A program made the position numbers and the translations under genes. Positions 49,690 through 60,931 of a stretch of 64,000 bases of DNA are shown piece after piece. Every line of letters begins with the position of its first letter. The first letter of the stretch is position 1. This DNA comes from Acidobacteriota bacterium (GTDB taxonomy: Bacteria; Acidobacteriota; UBA6911; RPQK01; DATIPO01): the NCBI GenBank assembly GCA_035471785.1, contig DATIPQ010000146.1:22617-86616 (forward strand). The letters are read 5' to 3'. The notes beneath the pieces were generated by a model. It ran no database searches and was not told the DNA's origin. It saw only the letters and a program-made list of their open reading frames with translations.

Positions 49690-50970
49690 ATGGCACAAAG
49701 GACACTGGCAGTTGTTCTGGCTCTCCTCTGCGTGCTCGGTTGGGGCTGCTCCTCGGGTCCGGTCACTTTGACCGTCGCCGGCGGAGCTTCCGGGCAGGAG
49801 CTGGAGCTGACGGTCGATGGAGCCAGGCGCTTCGAAAACCTGCATCCCAACATCACCGTAGTGGTGCGGCCCACGCCCGCCAACAGCAGCGAAAGGCTGA
49901 CATTCTATCAGAAGATCTTCGACCAGCGGTCCTCTGATGTCGACATCTTGCAGGTGGACGTGATCTGGCCGGCCATCGTCGCCGAGCATGCAGTGAACAT
50001 GCGGGACTACATGCGAAGTTCCGATCTGGAGATGCATTTCCCCAAGATTCTCGAGTCCTACGAGGTGGACGGGAAACTGGTTGCGGTGCCCTGGTTCACC
50101 GACCTGCCGGTGCTTTATTACCGCACCGACCTGCTCAAGAAGTACGGATTCGAGGGGCCGCCCAAGACCTGGGGCGAACTCTACGACATGGCCAGCGCCA
50201 TTCAGGCCGGCGAGCGAGCGGCCGGCCGGCCGGATTTCTGGGGCTATGTGTGGCAAGGGGGGGCTTACGAGGGCCTGACCTGCAATGCCCTGGAGTGGCA
50301 GTACTCTCACGGCGGGGGCGGAATCCTCGACGAGGAGGGCAATCCGTCGGTCAGCAACGAAGAGACGGCCGTAGCCTTTCAGAGGGCTTCTTCCTGGATC
50401 GCTGACATTTCTCCCCAAGAAACCGTTTCCTTTGTGGAAGACGACTCGCGAGCCATCTGGCAGCGCGGCAATGCTGCTTTCATGCGCAATTGGACCAATG
50501 CCTACGCCCTCAGCAAGCAGGACGGTTACCTGGCCGACAAGTTCAACGTCACCGAACTGCCCAGCGGAGGCTACGCCTCAGCCATGACTCTAGGCGGCTG
50601 GGGACTGATGATCTCGCGCTACTCCGATCATCCCAGCCAGGCGGCCGAGCTGGTCCGTTTCCTGGTCCGCGACCGTGAGCAGCGCATGCGCGCCATCGGC
50701 GGCACCTTCGCACCCACCATGCCCGACCTCTATAAAGATCCGGCCGTGCTCGACGCAATGCCTTTCTTCCTCAAGATCGAGGATTACCTCAACAAGGCCG
50801 TCTTGCGCCCCGCTTTGCAAGCGGGAGACCGCTATGACGAAGTCTCCCAAGCCTACTGGCAAGCGGCGCACGATATCCTCAACGGGGCCGACGCCCGCAC
50901 CAGGCTGCGGCGCGCCGAGGAAGAGATTCGGACCGCCATGGGCAGCGGCAGCGAGGGTTCGGGAGATTGA
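49690..50970 (+). CDS. Extracellular solute-binding lipoprotein, ABC sugar type (family 1)
   Basis: The 426-residue protein starts at ATG 49690 behind GGGAGG. A signal with a lipobox-like site (LGWGCSSG, Cys about 20) leads into the SBP_bac_1 fold. Motifs include GASGQELELTVDGARRFE, DVDILQVDVIWPAIVAEH, VPWFTDLPVLYYRTDLLKKYG and PPKTWGELYD, as in trehalose/maltose-binding proteins. It would capture a sugar for an ABC importer, but no permease or ATPase gene is adjacent. A hairpin GATTGCC/GGCAATC (49649-49665) lies in its leader. Next gene follows by 35 nt. Confidence 0.9.
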   Translation: MAQRTLAVVLALLCVLGWGCSSGPVTLTVAGGASGQELELTVDGARRFENLHPNITVVVRPTPANSSERLTFYQKIFDQRSSDVDILQVDVIWPAIVAEHAVNMRDYMRSSDLEMHFPKILESYEVDGKLVAVPWFTDLPVLYYRTDLLKKYGFEGPPKTWGELYDMASAIQAGERAAGRPDFWGYVWQGGAYEGLTCNALEWQYSHGGGGILDEEGNPSVSNEETAVAFQRASSWIADISPQETVSFVEDDSRAIWQRGNAAFMRNWTNAYALSKQDGYLADKFNVTELPSGGYASAMTLGGWGLMISRYSDHPSQAAELVRFLVRDREQRMRAIGGTFAPTMPDLYKDPAVLDAMPFFLKIEDYLNKAVLRPALQAGDRYDEVSQAYWQAAHDILNGADARTRLRRAEEEIRTAMGSGSEGSGD

Positions 50971-51005
50971 TGAACCGAGACGAGGATATGCCGAGGTACT
51001 GAGAA

Positions 51006-52142
51006 ATGACGAAAAGCAAGATCGCCGTCCTGATCTTTTTGACCTTGTCGCTGGCCTTACTCTCCTGCGGGGACGGGGCCTCGCCCTTGGAGTCGGCCAG
51101 AACGGAGCGTACCGCTGTAATCGCCGCCGTCCCTCTGGCCGGACCTTTCATCTACCAGCAGGAAGCCCAACCCGCCGGACCTGACTACGAGTTGGCCAAG
51201 CGCATCGTCGAGGCGGTGGGGTCGAATGTCAGAATGGTCGTGGGTTCGCGCACCTTTGCAGGCCTGGTTCCCTCGGTGGCCAACAGGGAAGTGCTTTGCG
51301 CCGTCAGCGCCTTGGGCATCACCGAGTTGCGCAAACAGCAGATCGCCTTTTCCCAGCCCTATTACACCGCCGAACTGAGTTTCATCGCCAATCCCACCCA
51401 TCGCCCCATGGACTCGCCCTCCGCCTCCGACGTCGCGGGCATGAAGATCGGCGTCCGCAAGGGATCGGCCGTTGAAGAGTTCATCCTAGAGAACTACGCC
51501 GAGAGCGTGGCGGTGGCCTTCCCGAGTCTCGATGACGCCGTGCTGGCCCTGCGCCGGAAAGAAGTCGACCTGGCCATCGACGACCGCCGCATGGCGGCTT
51601 TCTCGCTGGCCACCGTCACCGGAGCCGGGCATCTGGAACTGCTGCCCGATGTGGTGGGAACCTATCCCGTGGGGGTAGGATTTGCCAAGGACGCTCCCGA
51701 CCTGGAGGAGTTGATCAACAACGTGGTTTCCGAAGTCAACGATCAAGGACTTTACGAGCAGTGGCTGGAGGAAAGCCTGGGAGACTCCCTGAATCAGGTC
51801 GCCCAGCGCTACCGGGAGCGCAAACAGCGCGAGCAGGCGGCCCGCGAGCCGCGCACCATCACCGTCCGGGTATCGAAAGACGCCGACTACCGCTTCGACA
51901 TTTACCGCATGGCCAACCTGCGCTTCACCATGCGGGGAGGCGGGCAGACCTACAGGTCGTCCCGCATCGATTTCCGCGGACCGGTGGGCTACGCCAGCTT
52001 GCAGGCGCCTCCCGGCTCCTACAACCTGAGCCTGAGCGAATTCGGGTTCAATGCCGGGCTGGAAATCGTGCCCACCCATCCCAAGAGCGTGACGGTCAAC
52101 ATCCGGCTCAAGGAAAGCGGCGTCACCTTGCAGGTCAATTGA
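51006..52142 (+). CDS. Amino-acid-type solute-binding lipoprotein with extra C-terminal beta domain
   Basis: This 378-residue protein has a lipoprotein signal (LSLALLSCG, Cys about 21). Its periplasmic-binding family 3 core (about 40-265) has PDYELAKRIVEAVG, SQPYYTAELSFIA and GVRKGSAVEEFI. After a basic helix (about 270-290) a further 90 residues of beta-rich sequence follow (TITVRVSKDADYRFDIYRMANL..., ending NIRLKESGVTLQVN), not part of ordinary binding proteins. A sensory role, not transport, would fit because no transporter genes adjoin. Co-transcribed with the family 1 protein 35 nt upstream. Confidence 0.85.
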   Translation: MTKSKIAVLIFLTLSLALLSCGDGASPLESARTERTAVIAAVPLAGPFIYQQEAQPAGPDYELAKRIVEAVGSNVRMVVGSRTFAGLVPSVANREVLCAVSALGITELRKQQIAFSQPYYTAELSFIANPTHRPMDSPSASDVAGMKIGVRKGSAVEEFILENYAESVAVAFPSLDDAVLALRRKEVDLAIDDRRMAAFSLATVTGAGHLELLPDVVGTYPVGVGFAKDAPDLEELINNVVSEVNDQGLYEQWLEESLGDSLNQVAQRYRERKQREQAAREPRTITVRVSKDADYRFDIYRMANLRFTMRGGGQTYRSSRIDFRGPVGYASLQAPPGSYNLSLSEFGFNAGLEIVPTHPKSVTVNIRLKESGVTLQVN

Positions 52143-52158
52143 GGCAGCAGCCGCGGGA

Positions 52159-52659
52159 CTAGGGGGCGCTGAAGCCGGCGGTCAGTTTCAGCATGTCCCA
52201 GGTGCATACGATGGCGCCTAGCCTTCCGTCCGTTTCGATTTCGATGGTGAACTGTTCCACCTTCTCGTCGGTCGAGCCTGTCTCGAAGGGGACCACCGCC
52301 ACGTCGCTCGCGCCTCCGTCATACCATCCGGGATTGGAACTCAGGATCAATTCCCACTGACCGTTTTCCGCCAAGCGGGCCCAGAGGCGGTAGCTGCCGG
52401 GCTCGACCCGGGCATCACCGAACATCAACGGAGTCTCGGTGCGCAACATGGTTGCGCTGTTCATTCCCATGCGCCACACCTGGCCGGGCTGCATTTGACC
52501 CAGCATGTCGCGTCCCGCCAGTGAGGGCCGTCCATAATCGATGCTGATCTGTTTGCCGTCAATGTCGGCTTCGGCAGTGTCCCGCTGAGCCAATGCCGCA
52601 GGCGCTGCCAGCAGTGACATCAGAGCAATTGTCAGGACGCCCAAGAAAACTCTTCTCAT
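52159..52659 (-). CDS. DUF2911 exported protein
   Basis: From ATG 52659 (GGAGGAG directly upstream) the product is 166 residues with a signal peptide (about 1-25, VFLGVLTIALMSLLAAPAALA). The DUF2911 body has ISIDYGRPSLAGRDMLG, GQVWRMGMNSATML and GSYRLWARL, a beta-sandwich family of unknown function that is common in Bacteroidota and Acidobacteriota. The longer frame from 52776 would add 39 non-hydrophobic residues and is rejected. It converges with the solute-binding gene. Confidence 0.88.
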   Translation of the reverse strand: MRRVFLGVLTIALMSLLAAPAALAQRDTAEADIDGKQISIDYGRPSLAGRDMLGQMQPGQVWRMGMNSATMLRTETPLMFGDARVEPGSYRLWARLAENGQWELILSSNPGWYDGGASDVAVVPFETGSTDEKVEQFTIEIETDGRLGAIVCTWDMLKLTAGFSAP

Positions 52660-52858
52660 TATCTCCTCCCGAGAATCAGGGATCTTCATTTGCTTTTCCG
52701 AGCCCCGCCGCGACGCGGCGCTCTCGCCTATAAACGTCAAAGCCGGCTTGATGGTTTCGGCAATCGGTTCGTTCATCTAGAAATTGCCTCTCGGCGGTAT
52801 GAGGCTGCTTGGGCCTTAACCGCGGTCACTGAAAACTTGACACGTGCGTGAACTTGTT

Positions 52859-52873
52859 GGCCACCTAGTGGCC
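52859..52873 (-). terminator. Short hairpin abutting the epimerase stop
   Basis: GGCCAC/GTGGCC with a CTA loop sits immediately downstream of the epimerase stop codon (minus strand). Six base pairs and no T-run make it a weak terminator candidate. Confidence 0.3.
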
Positions 52874-53779
52874 CTAGAGCAGGTCGCGCAGCGCCTTCTC
52901 CAATCGCGGATGCTGGAACTCGAAGCCCGTCCGCTGCAGGACCCCCGGTTCCACCCGCTGCCCTTGCAGCAGCATCTGCTCGGCCATTTCGCCCAAAACC
53001 AGACGCAAGATAAAAGCGGGGGCGGGCAGAAATGCCGGACGCCTCAAGACCTTGGCCAGGGTGCGCGTGAACTCCTTGTTGCTGACCGGATTCGGCGCAA
53101 CCAGGTTGACGGGGCCATGAACCTCTTCCTTGTTGAAGCAATGAAGAATGGCGCGCACCTGGTCTTCAAGGTGAATCCACGACATGTACTGACGCCCGTT
53201 GCCCAGCCGGCCGCCCAATCCCAGCTTGAAGGGAGTCAGCATCTTCCCGAGAGCGCCTCCCGAAGCATCCAGGACGATCCCGCTGCGCAGAAGAACCAAC
53301 CGCATCCCGGCCTCCGCGGCGGGCAGCGCTTCCTCTTCCCAACGGACGCCGACCCCGGCCAGAAAGCCCTTTCCCGCCGGTGAACTCTCATCCACCGTCT
53401 CGTCCTGCGTGTTCCCGTAAAATCCCACGGCCGAAGCGGACAGCAGCAGCCGGGGCTTGGGCTCGCAGGCCAGCAGGCCATGGACCAGATTGCGGGTGCC
53501 GAAGACGCGGCTGTCGTGGATGGCCTCTTTGCGCTGCTTGGTCCAGCGTTCGGCGATGCTCTCGCCGGCCAGGTGAACGGCGGCCTCGGCTCCCTGCAGA
53601 AGCCGTGCGGGAGGCGGCTCGGAAACCGCGTCCCAGGAAATGATCTCCGAGTCGGGAAAGATCTCTGCGGTCTTGGCGGCGCTGCGGGAGAGGATGATCA
53701 GTTCATGACCGTCATCCAGAAGCCGGCGGCACAGAGGCTTGCCGATCATCCCCGTAGCGCCCGTGACAACAATCTTCAT
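52874..53779 (-). CDS. TIGR01777-type NAD-dependent epimerase (YfcH-like)
   Basis: From ATG 53779 the product is 301 residues, with an N-terminal Rossmann motif GATGMIGKPLC (about 7-17), HLAGESIAERW, SASAVGFYG and the C-terminal DUF1731 region (about 250-295). These are short-chain dehydrogenase relatives of unknown substrate, related to the cell-division-associated YfcH/SulA-like proteins. The upstream 59-codon extension (to 53956) crosses the non-coding repeat region and is not coding. No functional partner is apparent. Confidence 0.9.
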   Translation of the reverse strand: MKIVVTGATGMIGKPLCRRLLDDGHELIILSRSAAKTAEIFPDSEIISWDAVSEPPPARLLQGAEAAVHLAGESIAERWTKQRKEAIHDSRVFGTRNLVHGLLACEPKPRLLLSASAVGFYGNTQDETVDESSPAGKGFLAGVGVRWEEEALPAAEAGMRLVLLRSGIVLDASGGALGKMLTPFKLGLGGRLGNGRQYMSWIHLEDQVRAILHCFNKEEVHGPVNLVAPNPVSNKEFTRTLAKVLRRPAFLPAPAFILRLVLGEMAEQMLLQGQRVEPGVLQRTGFEFQHPRLEKALRDLL

Positions 53780-53970
53780 AACGCTTGTCTCCCCCTCCGA
53801 GGCGCCTCCTAGTATGACGCAACACCCGGACACGCGCCAAGATGCAGATGTCGCAAAGGGAAAGCGAGGAGGGAAATGCGAGGTGCGATATTCGAAGTGC
53901 GAATGGATTGGTGAGGGAAAAGGCAGGGGCGTCAGTTCGTCATTCGAACCTTGCAACTCGAACTTCGAAC

Positions 53971-54044
53971 TGGCTGGGGGACAGGGTATCGAACCCCGAT
54001 CTCATGGTCCAGAGCCACGCGTGTTGCCATTACACCATCCCCCA
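53971..54044 (-). tRNA. tRNA-Gln (anticodon CTG)
   Basis: The 74-nt minus-strand sequence folds as a tRNA: acceptor stem TGGGGGA/TCCCCCA, D arm GTGT/ACAC, anticodon stem CGTGG/CCATG with loop CTCTGGA (anticodon CTG, decoding CAG), T arm CGGGG/CCCTG with TTCGATA, discriminator G and an encoded CCA. It lies between atpC and the epimerase gene. Confidence 0.95.
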
Positions 54045-54104
54045 GCACGGGCTCTCTCCGAAGCCGCTCATTATAACAAAACCTCCACGCCTGCTGCTGT
54101 TCGA

Positions 54105-54512
54105 TTAGCTGTGCTGGGCGGCTTCCAGGCGGGCTTCGGCGTGTTTGAGCATTTGCAAGGCTTGGCGGTAGTCGGTTTCGGGGTCCTTGGAGGCCAGCAG
54201 TTCCTGGGCCCGCGACTTGTCTTTGCGGGCCTTCTCGACGTCGATGTCCTGGGGTAGGGCCGCTTCTTCGCACAGCACCGACACCTGGTCAGGCAGCACT
54301 TCCACGAATCCCCAGCCGCTGTAGAGACGGGTAGTGCGGGTGCCCTCGCTGTAGGTGATCACGCCCGTTTTGAGCTCCGAGAGAAGGGGAGCGTGCCCCG
54401 GCAGGATGCCCAGGTAGCCCTCCGCGCCGGGGACGCTGACGTTCTCGACCTCGCCGCTGAAGAAGAGGCGCTTGGGCGTGACGATTTCCAGACGTATTTT
54501 GTTGTCGGCCAT
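54105..54512 (-). CDS. atpC: ATP synthase F1 epsilon subunit
   Basis: The 135-residue subunit has the N-terminal beta-barrel (IRLEIVTPKRLFFSGEVENV, then GYLGILPGHAPLLS) and a C-terminal helical hairpin (about 90-130) that can inhibit ATP hydrolysis. It is the last gene of the operon and starts 108 nt after the atpD stop. Confidence 0.95.
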   Translation of the reverse strand: MADNKIRLEIVTPKRLFFSGEVENVSVPGAEGYLGILPGHAPLLSELKTGVITYSEGTRTTRLYSGWGFVEVLPDQVSVLCEEAALPQDIDVEKARKDKSRAQELLASKDPETDYRQALQMLKHAEARLEAAQHS

Positions 54513-54620
54513 GACTTGTTTCGCTCGGGTTGGCGACCGTTTCCTCTGTTCCAGGCTGGTTGGGGCGGCCCTCCTTCGCCAAGGCTATGGAGGGTCTAAC
54601 CCCCGGGGCTGCCCGGCAGG

Positions 54621-56932
<2,312 letters not shown>

Positions 56933-56944
56933 TCGCTGCTCCTT

Positions 56945-58477
56945 CTAAGCCGCCGGGGCGGCTTGCTTTTCCTCTTGGTAGCGGGTCTTGTAATCCTGCA
57001 CGGCCGACTTGAGGCGTCCCATCAGATCGTCGTCCAGCTTCTTCTTCTCTTCGATCTCGTTGAGCAGGGCGGATTGGGTGCTCTCGAAGAACTGGTGCAT
57101 GCCGGCCTCGAATTCGACCACCTCGTCCACCGGGATGTCGTCCAGAAAGCCGTTGGTGGCCGAGTAGATGATGGCGATCTGCTGAGAGACGCGCAGCGGC
57201 TGGTACTGAGGCTGCTTGAGGATCTCGGTCAGCCGCTGCCCACGCGCCAACTGGCGCTGGGTGGCCTTGTCGAGATCCGAGCCGAACTGGGCGAAGGCGG
57301 CCAGTTCGCGGTACTGGGAAAGCTCCAGACGCAGTTTCCCGGCTACCTGCTTCATGGCCTTGATCTGAGCGGCGCCCCCCACGCGGCTGACGGAAAGTCC
57401 GGCGTTGACCGCCGGGCGGGTGCCGGCATTGAAGAGGTCGCTCTCAAGATAGATCTGGCCGTCGGTAATGGAGATGACGTTGGTGGGGATATAAGCCGAA
57501 ACGTCGCCGGCCTGGGTCTCGATGACGGGCAAGGCGGTCAGGCTTCCTCCACCGTTCTCGTCGTTGAGCTTGGCGGCCCGCTCCAGCAGCCGGCTGTGAA
57601 GGTAGAAGACGTCTCCGGGGAAGGCCTCGCGGCCGGGGGGACGGCGCAGCAGCAGCGAGACTTCGCGGTAGGCGGCGGCGTGCTTGGAGAGGTCGTCATA
57701 GATGATAAGCACGTGCTGTCCCCGGTCGCGGAAGTACTCGCCCATGGTGCAGCCGGCATAAGGAGCCAGGTACTGCATGGTGGCCGGATCGGAAGAAGCC
57801 GCCGAAACCACCACGCAGCGGTCCATCATGTCGTTGTCTTCCAGGGTCTTGACCACGCGGGCGATGGTGGAGCGCTTCTGTCCGATGGCCACGTAGATGG
57901 AGATGACATCGCTGTTCTTCTGATTGAGGATGGTGTCGATGGCGATGGCCGTCTTTCCGGTCTGGCGGTCGCCGATGATCAACTCGCGTTGTCCGCGTCC
58001 GATGGGGATCATGGAGTCGATGGCCTTGATTCCGGTCTGAAGAGGCTCGGCCACCGGCTTGCGGGCGATGATTCCGGGGGCGATTTTTTCCACCGGCTGA
58101 TTCTCGGAGCTCTCGATGGGCCCCTTGCCGTCCTGGGGACGGCCCAGCGAGTCCACCACGCGTCCCAGCATGGCCTGGCCGACCGGCACGCTCATGATCT
58201 TCTTGGTGCGCCGCACTTCGTCGCCTTCCTGAATCTCGTGGAATTCGCCGAAGAGAATGGTGCCTACGTTGGTCTCTTCCAGATTGAAGGCCAAGCCGTA
58301 CACGTCATGCGGGAACTCGAGGAGTTCCAGGGCCATCACCTTGTCCAGGCCGTGGACGCGGGCGATGCCGTCGCCGGCCGAAATGACCGTTCCCACTTCG
58401 CTGACCTGGACGTCGGAGTCGAAGTCCTTGATCTGCTCCCTGATGATGCGACTGATTTCGTCTGCTTTAATCGCCAT
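56945..58477 (-). CDS. atpA: ATP synthase F1 alpha subunit
   Basis: The 510-residue regulatory nucleotide-binding subunit has the Walker A motif GDRQTGKT and blocks [13 protein letters not shown] and [21 protein letters not shown]. It alternates with beta in the F1 hexamer. Spacing is 23 nt from atpH. Confidence 0.98.
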   Translation of the reverse strand: MAIKADEISRIIREQIKDFDSDVQVSEVGTVISAGDGIARVHGLDKVMALELLEFPHDVYGLAFNLEETNVGTILFGEFHEIQEGDEVRRTKKIMSVPVGQAMLGRVVDSLGRPQDGKGPIESSENQPVEKIAPGIIARKPVAEPLQTGIKAIDSMIPIGRGQRELIIGDRQTGKTAIAIDTILNQKNSDVISIYVAIGQKRSTIARVVKTLEDNDMMDRCVVVSAASSDPATMQYLAPYAGCTMGEYFRDRGQHVLIIYDDLSKHAAAYREVSLLLRRPPGREAFPGDVFYLHSRLLERAAKLNDENGGGSLTALPVIETQAGDVSAYIPTNVISITDGQIYLESDLFNAGTRPAVNAGLSVSRVGGAAQIKAMKQVAGKLRLELSQYRELAAFAQFGSDLDKATQRQLARGQRLTEILKQPQYQPLRVSQQIAIIYSATNGFLDDIPVDEVVEFEAGMHQFFESTQSALLNEIEEKKKLDDDLMGRLKSAVQDYKTRYQEEKQAAPAA

Positions 58478-58500
58478 CTTGCGCTCCTGTTATTGCACTG

Positions 58501-59043
58501 TCAGCGGCTGCTCAACCGCCGTCCGATCTCGTTCAACTGGCTGCGCACCGATCCGTCCAGGACGGTCGAGCCGACCTGAACCTTGATGCCGCCGATAAGG
58601 GATTCGTCAATGTGATAGTCGAAGGTCATTCGTGAGCCCATGATCTCGGGCACTTCCTTTTCCAAACGCGAACGCAGGGCCGGCTCCAGCCGGTGCACGG
58701 AAAAAACGTCGGCCCGCTGAATGCCTTTGCGGCGGTCCAACTCGTGCCGGTAAGCCTCGACGACCTGGCCGAGTCGCTCAAAGCGAGCGTTTTGAATCAA
58801 AGTCAACAGCAGGTTGACGGTGGTCTTGGAAAGGCCCGCGGCGGCGGCAACCCGGTCCACGATCTTGCGCTTGACCGAGAAAGGCAGGGTAGGATTGAGC
58901 AACACTTCACTCAGTTCCGAGCCCTCGGGCGCCATGCTTTGAAAGTCCTTAAGTTGAGACAACACCTGGTCTTCGACACCGGCCTCGACGGTCACATCGG
59001 CCAGCGCTTTGGCGTAGGTCAGAGCCGTACTGGAAATCATCAT
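58501..59043 (-). CDS. atpH: ATP synthase delta subunit (OSCP)
   Basis: The 180-residue protein has an N-terminal six-helix bundle (ALTYAKALADVTVEAGVED) and the C-terminal motif with IGGIKVQVGSTVLDGSVRSQL. It fixes the peripheral stalk to the F1 head. Thirteen nt follow atpF. Confidence 0.95.
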   Translation of the reverse strand: MMISSTALTYAKALADVTVEAGVEDQVLSQLKDFQSMAPEGSELSEVLLNPTLPFSVKRKIVDRVAAAAGLSKTTVNLLLTLIQNARFERLGQVVEAYRHELDRRKGIQRADVFSVHRLEPALRSRLEKEVPEIMGSRMTFDYHIDESLIGGIKVQVGSTVLDGSVRSQLNEIGRRLSSR

Positions 59044-59056
59044 GGCGTCTTGATCC

Positions 59057-59647
59057 TCAGTTTGCGTCGCCAGGAGTGCGGGTCTGGGCCAGCCGCACGA
59101 AGAAACGGTCTGCGAGTTCGGCCTCGTCCTTCTCCGTCATCGATTCGCGAATGCGTTCTTCAGCCATCTCCAGAGCCAACTGCGAAGCATAGTCCTTCAG
59201 TTCGGCCCGCGCCTGACGCTTGAGGTTTCCGATCTCGCGCTCGGCGGCGGCCACGATGCGCTCGCCGTCGGCCCGAGCTTCCTGCAACAGGCGCCGGCGT
59301 TCGGCGGCGGCCTCCTGGCGGGCCTGCTGACGGATGTTCTCCACCTCCTCATCCAGCGCCTTCATCTTCTGCTCCACTTCGGCCAGTTTCTCTTCGGCTT
59401 GACGGCGGGCCTCGGCGGCTTCCTCGATCTCGTTCCGGATGGCCTGGCGCCGTCCGGCGAAATACTGTCCCAGCGGCTTGCGCAGCCAGATGACCAGGGG
59501 GACGACGACCAGCAGCAGGTTGACCCAGCGTCCGGCCGTCGCCCACCAGCCCCAGCCTTCGCCGCCGGCAGCCAGGGCGGGGGCGGGAAGGGCCAGCAGG
59601 ACGAGCACCAGGAGGCCTGTAAAGGCGGAGATTCGGTGTTTCTTCAT
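59057..59647 (-). CDS. atpF: ATP synthase F0 b subunit
   Basis: From ATG 59647 the product is 196 residues. A signal-like N-terminus (ISAFTGLLVLVLLALPAPALA) precedes the membrane helix (LLLVVVPLVIWLRKPLGQYF) and a long charged coiled coil (about 75-190), forming one arm of the peripheral stalk. The 36-codon upstream extension overlaps spacer DNA and is rejected. It pairs with the b' protein upstream. Confidence 0.92.
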   Translation of the reverse strand: MKKHRISAFTGLLVLVLLALPAPALAAGGEGWGWWATAGRWVNLLLVVVPLVIWLRKPLGQYFAGRRQAIRNEIEEAAEARRQAEEKLAEVEQKMKALDEEVENIRQQARQEAAAERRRLLQEARADGERIVAAAEREIGNLKRQARAELKDYASQLALEMAEERIRESMTEKDEAELADRFFVRLAQTRTPGDAN

Positions 59648-59723
59648 GACGGTCTTGTCTCGTGCGATTGGCGGAAAGGTGGCGGGGCGTGCCCGCAGTT
59701 TCCGGGCGGAAGCAACCTGTCCT

Positions 59724-60149
59724 TCAGGCGCTCTTCTTGAGCACCCGCGAGGCAATCATCCGGGAAAGTTCCTCCACCTCGCCTTTGAGGTTTTCCTTGG
59801 AGGCCGAAACCTCCTCCTGAATCTCCCTGCGGGCCTCCTCGCGCATTTCCTCGGCCTTGGAGCGGGCCTCGGAAACCTGCGCCTGACGCTCCTTGAGGGC
59901 CTCCTGACGGGCTTCTTCCGCTTTCTTGTATCCCCGCTGACGCTCTTCCCTCATGCGGCCTTCGTACTCTTCATAGGACTCCTGGTAGCGCTGCAAAATC
60001 TCCTGCGCGCTCTGTTTGAGTCCGGAAGTTTTGGCTTGCCGTTCTTCCATGACCTGGAAGAGCGGCTTAAAGAGCAAGGCGTTGAGCGTGAGAACGGTCA
60101 GCAGAAAAACCCCCACCGCCGGGATGAGAGTCCAATCTATGTCTAACAT
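59724..60149 (-). CDS. atpF': ATP synthase F0 b' (second b-type) subunit
   Basis: A 141-residue b-type subunit with one N-terminal membrane helix (TLIPAVGVFLLTVLTLNALLF) and a coiled coil rich in Arg, Glu and Ala. It heads the operon, so the peripheral stalk is a b/b' heterodimer. The a and c subunit genes (atpB, atpE) are absent, so the synthase is encoded in at least two loci. Confidence 0.9.
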   Translation of the reverse strand: MLDIDWTLIPAVGVFLLTVLTLNALLFKPLFQVMEERQAKTSGLKQSAQEILQRYQESYEEYEGRMREERQRGYKKAEEARQEALKERQAQVSEARSKAEEMREEARREIQEEVSASKENLKGEVEELSRMIASRVLKKSA

Positions 60150-60247
60150 CTGCTGCTACTCCAGCGTCTCAAATAAAGGGTAACTTCTAGCACGAAGGGC
60201 GACGGCAGGTCAAGGCGGCGGCAGCCCCAAACAAGCCTGCTCCGCCG

Positions 60248-60313
60248 GGCCCGCAGGCCCCTTGCCGGAAACCCGTATCCGGGTAAGTGAAATGTCCCGG
60301 GCGGGCCTTTTTT
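60248..60313 (+). terminator. Structured GC hairpin followed by six T residues
   Basis: GGCCCGC (60248-60254) can pair with GCGGGCC (60301-60307), which is followed by TTTTTT (60308-60313). Between them ACCCG/CGGGT (60271-60284) forms an inner hairpin. The arrangement looks like an intrinsic terminator on the plus strand, but no plus-strand gene lies upstream, so it may end a small RNA or an attenuated leader. Confidence 0.45.
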
Positions 60314-60341
60314 GCCAATGGTGCCGAGTGATTGCTAAAAT
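60312..60341 (+). promoter_or_regulatory. Sigma70-like promoter of the 155-residue hypothetical gene
   Basis: TTGCCA (60312-60317) and TAAAAT (60336-60341) are 18 nt apart. It lies just after the hairpin and would produce a leader of about 80 nt before ATG 60428. Confidence 0.6.
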
Positions 60342-60427
60342 AAGCCGCTTATGCACCGGCCTCGGCCAGGAGACAGAAGCCCGCCACAGGCGTCCCGGCC
60401 GCGGCAACGCGAGGAGACAGCAAGCCA

Positions 60428-60895
60428 ATGTTTTCGAAGAAGAAGAAGAAAGAAGACACCAGCCCCAAAGTGACCGAAACCTTTCCGGCGGTTCCCAACA
60501 GGGTTCTGCACGTCGGATTGACCCTCTATAAAGATGAAGCCTGCCGCCAGCCCTACGAGAGGGGCACGGGAATCATCATCGAACCGTTGGATCCTGAAGA
60601 CCAGTTGTTCGAACTCGATGTCATGCCCACCACGCTCGACTACCAGCCAGGGCAGTACGTTCAGTTTCAGACCAACCACCACAAGATGTGGAATGCCGCC
60701 TGGTTCCATAACCCCATCACCGATAGAGTGGAGCAGGCCTGGAAGGTGGCTGCCGCCGAGTTCGTGGGTCCTCTCATCAAGCCGGAGACCCTGCAATCGC
60801 ACAAAGACGAACTGGGTGAACTGGAACGCCGAATGGATGAGCGGTTCAAGGACCAACGTCCCTCGCTGGGACGCCAGGCGGCAAGAGTCAACTGA
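60428..60895 (+). CDS. Conserved-looking 155-residue protein of unknown function
   Basis: AGGAG (60412-60416) is 11 nt before the ATG, a little long. The N-terminus is lysine-rich (MFSKKKKKEDTS); the body has alternating strands (RVLHVGLTLYKDEACRQPYE, GTGIIIEPLDPEDQLFELDV, MPTTLDYQPGQYVQFQT) and a helical acidic/basic end. There is no signal peptide, membrane segment or recognised motif. It lies 36 nt before sdaA and may share its transcript. Confidence 0.6.
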   Translation: MFSKKKKKEDTSPKVTETFPAVPNRVLHVGLTLYKDEACRQPYERGTGIIIEPLDPEDQLFELDVMPTTLDYQPGQYVQFQTNHHKMWNAAWFHNPITDRVEQAWKVAAAEFVGPLIKPETLQSHKDELGELERRMDERFKDQRPSLGRQAARVN

Positions 60896-60931
60896 GCCGT
60901 TGAGGCAGGAAAACGACGCCGGGAGGCGACC

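Noticed and set aside
53780-53956. Extension of the epimerase gene into the repeat region
   Set aside because: Residues before ATG 53779 are low-complexity and the Rossmann motif starts right after it.
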